A DNA stretch of 12,129 nt from Parcubacteria group bacterium Athens0714_26. Lineage in GTDB: Bacteria > Patescibacteriota > Minisyncoccia > UBA6257 > 02-FULL-45-10c. The notes under the pieces were generated by a model that worked only from the letters and a program-made list of their open reading frames with translations, was not told the origin of the DNA and made no database searches. Shown piece by piece: positions 6,855 through 12,129 of the stretch; within the stretch, counting starts at the first letter, position 1, and each line of letters opens with the position of its first letter. The stretch is from NCBI GenBank assembly GCA_007376745.1, contig VMGU01000021.1, positions 3,458-15,586 of the forward strand, given 5' to 3'. Position numbers and translations under genes: made by a program.

Positions 6855-7557
6855 CAAATATGTTACAATCCCGCGACGCGGGATGGATAAATATTTCTAT
6901 TTATCTCTGCATATCGCTATGCAGTTCGGACTATATCTTATCCGGTTTTACATCGGACTTTGGCATATAGTCTCTGAGGATACTAAAAACGCTTTTTTCT
7001 GCGATTCATTTTACTGATTAATCGCAATATTTTATTTCTTCCGGATTTGTTTAAATGTTTTTTAGAAGACATTATTTTTATAACTTTCTTAAAAATAATA
7101 AAATCTTTTTTCTTAAAAGTCCTTAATTTATTTTCTAAGAAAAAAGGGATTATTTTATTCTCTAAGTCACTCAAACATCTTACACAATATCTATAAAGAT
7201 TTTCATTGTGATTATCATAACGCTTATTGATAAAAATTCTTCCACAACCGAAAAAATTTTTAATTTCTTCAAGAGCGGTTAAACTTTTTGCTCCTTGCGT
7301 TATGACAAACTCCGGAAAAATTTGATTACCGAATTTTGTAGTTTTGTTTTTAATGACACTTACAGAAAAACAACCCTCGCCATCAACAAAACCACAAATC
7401 CAGTTCGCGATTTTTAGTCTTTCCTGCTGATTGTCTGCACCGATAACTTTTTTACTTAATATTAACGCCATAATCTATGTACGTATTATACCATAGTAGT
7501 CTCGGATTCTACAGATATCCCAGCATATAGCCAAATTTTACAAAAGCAATTTAATTC
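6855..7557 (-). mobile_element. Group I intron after 23S U1931, with homing endonuclease gene
   Basis: A 703-nt insertion between GGTCCAAAGGT and AGCGCAATTCC, matching the site after E. coli U1931, a known group I location in bacteria (Thermotoga) and organelles. Exon ends in U (7558) and intron in G (6855). P1 is excellent: exon CAAAGGU pairs over 7 bp with the internal guide GCUUUUG (7547-7541), with the expected terminal U-G pair. P7 is GACTAT (about 6974-6969) with ATAGTC in the classic AAGATATAGTCC (about 6942-6931). Downstream are three neat hairpins: CTGCATA-GCGA-TATGCAG, GATAAATA-GAAA-TATTTATC (both GNRA loops) and ATCCCGC-GTC-GCGGGAT. The endonuclease gene fills the middle. Confidence 0.93.
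6983..7471 (-). CDS. Intron-encoded LAGLIDADG homing endonuclease (U1931 intron)
   Basis: A 162-residue, very basic protein with one LAGLIDADG motif, 'NWICGFVDGEGCFSVSV' (23-39), the form typical of rRNA-intron enzymes. It is expected to act as a dimer that cuts intronless 23S alleles near helix 69-71. The C-terminus is rich in Lys and Arg ('SKMNRRKKRF'). The start taken is ATG at 7471; no Shine-Dalgarno sequence is seen, and the first 20 or so residues ('KVIGADNQQERLK') look like translated intron core (P3-P6 region), a common feature when the gene was inserted in frame with the ribozyme. The TAG stop at 6985-6983 falls just before the P7 5' strand. Intact and probably expressed; activity not testable here. 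Confidence 0.92.
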   Translation of the reverse strand: MALILSKKVIGADNQQERLKIANWICGFVDGEGCFSVSVIKNKTTKFGNQIFPEFVITQGAKSLTALEEIKNFFGCGRIFINKRYDNHNENLYRYCVRCLSDLENKIIPFFLENKLRTFKKKDFIIFKKVIKIMSSKKHLNKSGRNKILRLISKMNRRKKRF

Positions 7558-7753
7558 ACCTTTGGACCGTTATAGTTACGGCCGACATTGACGAGGGCTT
7601 CGGGCAGTCAGCCATACTAAGTAAATAATATGACCGCCACCGTTAACCTTCTCGCATCGGTCAGGTGTCACCTCCTATACATCCTCTTGCGAGTTAGCAG
7701 GAAGCTGTGTTTTTGGTAAACAGTTGCCAGAGATACTTTAGCTGCGGCCCAAA

Positions 7754-7888
7754 CCACTGCTCCGCAGTGGAATTTCTAATTTTTAATTTCCAATTTTTAA
7801 TCAATGACTTAATTTCTAAATTTTTAAAAATTAAATCATTAAAAATTATTTGAAAATTTAAAATTGAAAATTCCAGTGCGAAGCACTG
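7754..7888 (-). repeat. AT-rich hairpin-tipped element A inside 23S (helix 63 position)
   Basis: About 135 bp that begins (plus strand) with the hairpin CCACTGCTCCGCAGTGG, continues with AATTT-rich sequence and ends with CCAGTGCGAAGCACTG. The two halves are imperfect inverted repeats of each other, so it should fold into a long AU-rich stem with a GC hairpin at each foot. It replaces 23S sequence where helix 63 lies in E. coli, between GGTCGTAAGTTAGCG and GCAGCTAAAGTATC. A close relative lies at 10000-10142. Probably a small non-coding repeat element that landed in a tolerant rRNA helix. Confidence 0.8.
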
Positions 7889-9180
7889 ACTGGGCAGGTC
7901 TTATCGCTAACTTACGACCGCTTTTTTGCCGAGTTCCTTAACGAAGACTCACTCGTTCCCCTGAGGCTACTCGCCTCGTCCACCTGTGTCGGTTTACGGT
8001 ACGATTTCCTAATAACTAATCTTAGAAGTTTTTCTCGGAAGACTCTTCAATTTCATTAGCCAAGTAAAAACTTGACCTTATGCCAATAAACGAATGGCGG
8101 CCACTAAAGGCCTCGCACCCGGATTTTCCTGGATGCCCACTCTTCTTACCAGCAACGCCAAACCATTAAGGCGCGCAATTTTATTTTCTTCGTCACTCCA
8201 TCGAATTATTAGGAAGGGCCGGAATATTAACCGGCTACCCATCAGCTGCGGCTTTCGCCATTACCTTAGGATCGCCTAACCCGTGGATGATTGCCATTGC
8301 CACGGAAACCTTAGACTTACGGGGAGCCGATTTCTCATCGGCTTTGTGGTTACTTATACCAACATTCTCTCTTCTTAACGCTCCACCGCTCCTCGCGGAT
8401 GCGGCTTCACAGCTGATAAGAATGCTCTCCTACCATTCCGACTTACGTCGGAATTCGTGTTTTCGGTATCTTGCTTAGCCCCGGTACATTTTTGGCGCAA
8501 CCAACCACGTCCCGAAGGACATTGAATAGTGAGTTGTTACACACTCTTTAAAGGATGGCTACCTCTAAGCCAACCTCCTATCTGTCTATGGTTGATTACT
8601 ACCTTTGACACTTAGCAAAAATTTAGGGACCTTAAACGACGATCTAGGCTCTTCCCTTCTCGACCATGGAGCTTGGCCCCCACAGTCTGACTGCCAATTA
8701 TAATTTTCGGTATTCGGAGTTTGATTGGTCCGTCGGACTTTCGCCCGTGCAGACCATCCAGTGCTCTACCCCCAAAAATCTTGAATTGACGCTAGTCCTA
8801 AAACTATTTCGGAGAGAACCAGCTATTACCAAGCTCGATTAGCTTTTCACTTCTTACACCAGCTCATCCAAGGGTTTTGCACAACCCACTAGTTCGGACC
8901 TCCCTCCAGTGTTTAGTTGGAGTTCATCCTGGCCAGAGCAAGCTCGCTTGGCTTCGGGTCTTATGTAAACGACAGTCTCTTGCGAGACATACGCGCTATT
9001 AACACTCGGTTTCCCTACGGCTTCCCCGCATTTGGCGGGTTAACCAAGCCGTTTACATAAAGTCGTTGGCTCATTCTTCAATAGGCACACGGTTGTCCCA
9101 GCCTACCGTTAGGCAGACTTGCGGACTTCCGTTCCTTGTAGACATATGGTTTCAGGTACTATTTCACCGCCCTTCCGGGC

Positions 9181-9223
<43 letters not shown>

Positions 9224-9441
9224 TCAAATGTATTTAGTCTCACGAGAATAGTACTCGTAGCTTCCTTCAAGGTTAATTTGCCTCGAAGTACTCAAGATAG
9301 ATATCCATTAAGATACCTCCGGATTTTATACCGGTAGAAATAAAAAGATTGTCGGTTTTCATTTACGAGGCTATTACTCTTTATAGCGCTGCTTTCCAGC
9401 AGCTTCAATTAACCAACAATTTTGTAACTTTTCTTTCAAAT

Positions 9442-9522
9442 ATACGGAACTACGCAGACGGCACGCGAATTAGCGCGGAAAAAATTCCGCACAGTTCGCG
9501 CATTGTCAGCGTAAGTCCGCAT
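9442..9522 (-). other. 81-nt rod-like extension in 23S domain I
   Basis: On the minus strand ATGCGGACTTACGC pairs with GCGTAGTTCCGTAT, ATGCGCGAA with a TTCGCGTG-type arm, and GTGCGGAA with TTCCGCGC around TTTT. Together they make a nearly continuous long hairpin absent from E. coli. It lies between GGGTGTCGTAAGATAG and GTTACAAAATTG, in the helix 16-18 region. Confidence 0.7.
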
Positions 9523-9677
9523 TAAGAAAAAATTTCTATCTTACGACACCCAAAAGAAAAACAAAGAAAGGTCTGAACTAGTAATCGATAAATCGATTCC
9601 TGACATCCAGTTTTCAGTATTTTTATTTTAGGTTTAGACTGTTCCCTTTTCGCTCGCCGCTACTTGGGGAATCATAC

Positions 9678-9945
9678 GACCTCTATTTCACAAATATCGC
9701 CAAATTTAGAAACAAAATAATGAGACAAGTTCAAGACACGAGGAGGAAATCGTAGCTATAGCTACCTTTCCGACGAGTAACGATGAAATCGGCCATTATT
9801 TTGTTTCCCTTTCGGGCGAACTAATTTTGGCCAGCTTCCTTGTTGCTATTCGCTCGTGTATGTAAACATACACTTCGCTCCTTGCGTCGCGAATCTGTCT
9901 CAAAATTAGATTCGCTAAATTGGTGAAATTTGTGAAATAGAGGTC
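9678..9945 (-). other. 268-nt insertion in 23S domain I bounded by long inverted repeats
   Basis: Terminal arms of 32 nt (9678-9709) and 31 nt (9915-9945) are inverted repeats with only a few differences; the outer 18 or so bases, starting GACCTCTATTTCACAAAT, are identical. The insertion lies just before the conserved GATTCCCCAAGTAGCGGCG. Inside are further paired branches: CTAATTTTG with CAAAATTAG, AAACAAAATAATG with CATTATTTTGTTT, GTGTATG-TTTA-CATACAC and GTAGC-TATA-GCTAC. No reading frame and no group I or II core was found. It resembles an intervening sequence of the type removed by RNase III, or a stable expansion segment. Confidence 0.8.
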
Positions 9946-9999
9946 TTTTTATTTTTGATTCTTCCGCTTACTGAGATGTTTCACTTCAGCGGATACGCT

Positions 10000-10142
10000 C
10001 CACTGCTCCGCAGTGGAATTTCTAATTTCTAATTTTTAATTTCTAATGAATTTTTAATGAATTAATTATTTGAAAATTAAAACATTGAAAATTTAATAAA
10101 AATTGAAAATTGAAAATTGAAAATTCCAGTGCGAAGCACTGG
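10000..10142 (-). repeat. AT-rich hairpin-tipped element B inside 23S (helix 10 position)
   Basis: About 143 bp, same plan as 7754-7888: plus-strand CCACTGCTCCGCAGTGG (10000-10016), then AATTTCTAATTTCTAATTTT, an AT-rich centre, and a short tandem run of AATTGAA-type units ending in CCAGTGCGAAGCACTGG (10126-10142). The 17-nt left hairpin is identical to that of element A, and the right hairpin matches over 16 nt. It replaces the E. coli helix 10 region, just after a TTTGCGA/TCGCAAA hairpin. Confidence 0.82.
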
Positions 10143-10319
10143 TTTTGCGAGTTTATCGCAAAGGGTTATCCCATTCGGAAATCTCCGGATCAAAGGTTGC
10201 TAAGCACCTCCCCGAAGCTTATCGCAGCTACACCACGTCCTTCATCGCCATTTGATGCCAAGGCATCCACCATACGCCCTTAATTTTATCCTGATGTTTT
10301 ATAAATAAAACGCCAGTCA

Positions 10320-10344
10320 CTGACCTCTTAAGTCAATATTTATT
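10320..10344 (-). other. 5' arm of 23S precursor processing stem
   Basis: Complementary to 4966-4990 downstream of the gene, over 5.3 kb away; pairing details are given there. It lies about 30 nt before the mature 5' end. A long helix like this is the usual RNase III entry site for 23S maturation. Confidence 0.88.
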
Positions 10345-10597
10345 TTTAAACGATTTAACTAAATCGCCGACCTTACCCACATGTAAGATCTGACAATACA
10401 TTGTGAAAATGCACTTGTTGTTAAATGTATTGCTGAATTTTCTTTTATTTAGATCCTCGCTCCGCCAACTGGCGGACGGGTCGCATTTTCAAGTTTCTGG
10501 AAATTCACCCATTTCCATCAGTCACTCATAAATTTTTTCACCGGCTTTTTCTAAAAAAATTTATGAACAACCGATATTAATAATTATTTGTTTTAGA
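10345..10597 (-). other. Structured leader upstream of 23S, no gene
   Basis: No ORF, tRNA or 16S is visible here. Inverted repeats are frequent: CGATTT-AACT-AAATCG (10351-10366), CAATACATT with AATGTATTG (10394-10402 and 10424-10432), GGAAAT with ATTTCC (about 10498-10517), and perfect 12-bp arms CATAAATTTTTT (10527-10538) with AAAAAATTTATG (10554-10565). I found no good sigma70-type promoter inside, so transcription probably enters from the promoter at 10698-10725. Confidence 0.6.
10461..10476. repeat. Palindrome TCCGCC-AACT-GGCGGA
   Basis: Perfect 6-bp GC arms around AACT in the AT-rich 23S leader. A second short GC palindrome of this style lies at 4935-4956, on the other side of the 23S gene. 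Confidence 0.65.
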
Positions 10598-10622
10598 ATA
10601 AAAAACCGCGCGTCGCGCGGCC
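10597..10622 (-). terminator. Intrinsic terminator in the 23S leader
   Basis: The minus strand reads CCGCGC-GAC-GCGCGG (10620-10606) followed directly by TTTTTT (10605-10600), a textbook intrinsic terminator. It lies about 90 nt after a consensus promoter and about 305 nt before the 23S. The preceding gene already has its own hairpin terminator at 10783-10851, so this one seems to act on the transcript from 10698-10725. Segment 10656-10651 (CGCGGC) can pair with 10621-10616 (GCCGCG) and would block it. Confidence 0.8.
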
Positions 10623-10647
10623 TTTTGCATAACAAAAAGATTACCTA

Positions 10648-10683
10648 TCAGCCGCGATGTTTTTTATGTAAAACGATATTCAT
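10648..10683 (-). CDS. Possible 11-codon leader peptide MNIVLHKKHRG
   Basis: ATG at 10683, about 8 nt after the predicted transcription start, 11 codons, then TGA followed directly by TAG. The last two codons (CGC GGC) are the segment that can form the antiterminator, so a ribosome reaching the stop would cover it, as in classical attenuators. Two His, two Lys and one Arg codon precede the stop. There is no Shine-Dalgarno sequence. Short ORFs arise by chance, so this stays speculative. Confidence 0.3.
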   Translation of the reverse strand: MNIVLHKKHRG

Positions 10684-10697
10684 TAGTAGTATTTATT

Positions 10698-10725
10698 ATT
10701 ATAGCCGCCATCCCGACTATGTCAA
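10698..10725 (-). promoter_or_regulatory. Perfect-consensus sigma70-type promoter, probable 23S-5S promoter
   Basis: On the minus strand TTGACA (10725-10720), 16-nt spacer, TATAAT (10703-10698), both hexamers matching consensus fully. Predicted start at about 10691. It is the best promoter found upstream of the 23S. It could serve the rRNA, a short RNA ending at 10600, or both. Confidence 0.85.
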
Positions 10726-10782
10726 TAGCCAAAATTATCCACAAAACCGAATTGGATTGGGTCAGATAACTACGCACTAAAA

Positions 10783-10851
10783 CTAAAAAACTTCCGCTCC
10801 CGCCCACTCCATTCATTGAAGTAAACGGGCCTCACTGCGAAAGTTTTTTAG
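10783..10851 (-). terminator. Long hairpin terminator after the MscS-like gene
   Basis: Arms 10837-10851 and 10783-10797 (minus strand CTAAAAAACTTTCGC and GCGGAAGTTTTTTAG) pair over 15 bp with one G-U. Inner pairing includes GCCC/GGGC and ACTTC/GGAGT. The distal arm has TTTTTT followed by AGTTTTAG. It starts 22 nt after the MscS-like stop and is the natural terminator; T-runs on both strands would let it work both ways. Confidence 0.65.
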
Positions 10852-10873
10852 GAAAAACGAAAACTATTAAATT

Positions 10874-11560
10874 TTATCTATTGCCTTCCAATTCATCACG
10901 AACAATCTGTAAAAGATGAGTGGCATAATCTCTGCCGCCCAGACCAAAAGCCAACCCTCCTGCAATGGCAATCATAGCGATAATACCCGTAATCAAAGTA
11001 TTGATTATTGAAGTGGCGATTCCGAGCTGAGTCAAAGCCGCGAGTAATCCAAAAATTATGATTACCCAACGAGCCGCAGAACCCAAGAATTTAGCGAAAT
11101 GCAATTTCGCGCCAGCCACCGAAACGCGTATCAATCGTCCGACAACGTTGGCCGCGACTAAAGCAACCACCATTATCAAAACCGCTACTATTATGTTTGG
11201 CAAATACACCAAAACATCCCGCAAGAATGTGGACAAAGCAAAGAAACCTAAAATATCGGAAGCAGCCAACAGAAACGCGATAACCATAAACCAATAAACT
11301 AACTGGCCTAAAAAGCGGCCCGAGTTTATTGATAGATTCGCCCTCTTGGCATATTCTTCCAAACCGAATTTCCTTAGCAACGCGTCAAGCTTCAACATAG
11401 CAATAACTCTTTCTACAAGAGACGCTAGCCCGGCCGCCACGATTAATCCGATAATAAATACCACTAGCGCGCCGATTAACGAAGGAATCCAGTTAATGAC
11501 TTGAATCCACAAATTCTGCAAAGAACTAATCAACACATCCGTCCAAGTTTGAATTAACAT
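10874..11560 (-). CDS. Small MscS-related TM-helix protein (CmpX-like)
   Basis: A 228-residue membrane protein with about five hydrophobic segments (about 23-50, 84-108, 117-144, 162-181, 185-208). It carries two 'conserved TM helix' repeats, seen as 'WIPSLIGALVVFIIGLIVA' (24-42) and 'YLPNIIVAVLIMVVALVAA' (119-137), and ends in 'GLAFGLGGRDYA' (202-213), the pore-helix signature of MscS relatives. The MscS beta domain is absent, as is usual for CmpX-type proteins, so it is not simply truncated. Likely role: inner-membrane channel or scaffold tied to osmotic or envelope stress; gating is not shown by the sequence. It has its own promoter (11634-11663) and a hairpin terminator. ATG at 11560 lacks a Shine-Dalgarno sequence. 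Confidence 0.85.
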   Translation of the reverse strand: MLIQTWTDVLISSLQNLWIQVINWIPSLIGALVVFIIGLIVAAGLASLVERVIAMLKLDALLRKFGLEEYAKRANLSINSGRFLGQLVYWFMVIAFLLAASDILGFFALSTFLRDVLVYLPNIIVAVLIMVVALVAANVVGRLIRVSVAGAKLHFAKFLGSAARWVIIIFGLLAALTQLGIATSIINTLITGIIAMIAIAGGLAFGLGGRDYATHLLQIVRDELEGNR

Positions 11561-11633
11561 CTAATTAATAATTAAATTAATTTATTCCATTAGACTAATC
11601 GACCTTTTTGCTTTTAAAATAAAGCCTAAAATC

Positions 11634-11663
11634 ATTATAACAAATATCAAAGCTCTCTGAAAA
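11634..11663 (-). promoter_or_regulatory. Extended -10 promoter for the MscS-like gene
   Basis: TGTTATAAT on the minus strand gives a perfect -10 (11639-11634) with the TGn extension. A weak -35, TTTTCA (11663-11658), lies 18 nt upstream. Predicted start at about 11627, leaving a 5' leader of about 67 nt. Confidence 0.7.
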
Positions 11664-11671
11664 CTATTTGT

Positions 11672-11710
11672 GGATAAAAATCAGAAGCGGGTGCCGTATA
11701 TATTTCCCGC
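11672..11710 (-). terminator. Possible terminator of the DedA-like gene
   Basis: GCGGG (11710-11706) pairs with CCCGC (11691-11687) around a 14-nt loop, followed by TTCTGATTTTTAT. It starts 15 nt after the stop codon. The stem is short and the T-run interrupted, so it would be weak. Confidence 0.35.
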
Positions 11711-11724
11711 ATAAACAATAAATC

Positions 11725-12129
11725 TTAGTTTCCTTTTTTATAAACTCTGTCGCTAATCAATATTTTACTTAAAATTCCAAGCACAATCAGAAAAAGCACG
11801 AAAAACGCGTGCCGTAAAGCGTGTATTTTTATAATGAAGACGGCTAATTGACTGTAAAAAAGGCTTCCCAAAAAAACCAGCATGGGCACGTAAATCATCA
11901 GCGCCAATAAATCAAAAATCTGAAATTTTTTCCATGCTGTTTTCTTGGAGCCGGCCAGAAAAGGCCCGAGTAGCCGCAAAGTACTTATAAACCGTAAAAA
12001 GAAAACTGTCTTATTCATATGCTCATCTATAAGCTTTTTGTATTTAGCGAATTTCTCATCCATTATTTTTTTCTCAAAATACTCCACGTACTTACTGCCT
12101 TTCCTGCTAAGCCAGAATAAAATATTATC
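11725..12129 (-). CDS. DedA/VTT-family membrane protein (5' end missing)
   Basis: The frame stays open to the right edge and stops at TAA 11725-11727, giving 135 residues. A GTG at 12087 is possible, but the residues before it ('FWLSRKGSKYVEYFEKK') continue the family's pattern, so the true start is outside the window. The motif 'FLRFISTLRLLGPFLAGSKK' is the DedA/VTT signature with conserved Arg, Pro and Gly. It is followed by a hydrophobic segment ('LLALMIYVPMLVFLGSLFY') and a final C-terminal membrane helix. DedA proteins are thought to move phospholipid or undecaprenyl-phosphate carriers across the membrane, which would fit the nearby wall genes. The exact substrate cannot be inferred. Confidence 0.88.
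   Translation of the reverse strand, partial: DNILFWLSRKGSKYVEYFEKKIMDEKFAKYKKLIDEHMNKTVFFLRFISTLRLLGPFLAGSKKTAWKKFQIFDLLALMIYVPMLVFLGSLFYSQLAVFIIKIHALRHAFFVLFLIVLGILSKILISDRVYKKGN

Noticed and set aside
9678..9945. Third group I or group II intron
   Set aside because: No AAGATATAGTC-type P7 strand, no exon U / terminal G arrangement and no group II domain V-like hairpin was found.
10101..10125. Short AATTGAA-type tandem run taken as a CRISPR or satellite array
   Set aside because: Units are about 9 nt without spacers and belong to the AT-rich arm of element B; no CRISPR array exists in the window.
10345..10597. boxA-like antitermination site (ATTTAACAACAAG near 10420)
   Set aside because: Only a partial match to TGCTCTTTAACAA in AT-rich sequence, with no accompanying boxB-like context I could trust.
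11058..11297. Frames opposite or overlapping the MscS-like gene (11058-11297 plus, 11091-11294 minus)
   Set aside because: The 228-residue frame has clear family motifs; these are shadows.

Overview
The window looks like a piece of a Candidate Phyla Radiation (Patescibacteria, probably Parcubacteria-like) genome. The grounds are compact AT-leaning genes, a large rRNA gene interrupted by self-splicing introns, a secreted or anchored protein with the CxDNxxNxxExGxDCGGxCxxC signature I associate with these lineages, short GC-rich palindromes between genes, and almost no recognisable Shine-Dalgarno sequences. This placement is an inference from style, not from a database match. All recognised genes lie on the minus strand, so transcription runs from high to low coordinates.

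From the right end: a DedA/VTT-type membrane protein cut by the window edge (11725-12129), then a small MscS-related TM-helix protein (10874-11560) with its own extended -10 promoter and a long hairpin terminator. Next is a perfect-consensus promoter (TTGACA-N16-TATAAT, 10698-10725). It is followed within 100 nt by a tiny ORF and a strong intrinsic terminator that has a competing antiterminator pairing. After about 310 nt of structured leader comes the 23S rRNA gene (about 10291 to 5030), followed by 5S (about 4854 to 4738). No 16S rRNA and no tRNA gene lies upstream of the 23S in this window, so the rRNA genes appear unlinked or unusually arranged.

The 23S gene is about 5.26 kb instead of about 2.9 kb. 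It holds two group I introns, each with a single-motif LAGLIDADG endonuclease gene. One is after E. coli position U1931, a known insertion site, and the other is after U2656, inside the sarcin-ricin loop. It also carries two related AT-rich elements tipped with hairpins (in the places of helices 10 and 63), a 268-nt insertion bounded by 31-32 nt inverted repeats in domain I, and an 81-nt rod-like extension. The decoding and peptidyl-transferase landmarks are intact, so this is most likely a working gene. Long complementary flanks around both 23S and 5S give clear processing stems.

Downstream of 5S, a good promoter sits so close to the next ATG that the mRNA would be leaderless. It starts a tight cluster: an anchored hypothetical protein, rodA, mltG, then rpoB (cut by the left edge). 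RodA polymerises glycan strands and MltG cleaves nascent strands, so the cluster joins cell-wall synthesis to RNA polymerase production. The usual rplJ-rplL genes are not directly upstream of rpoB here.
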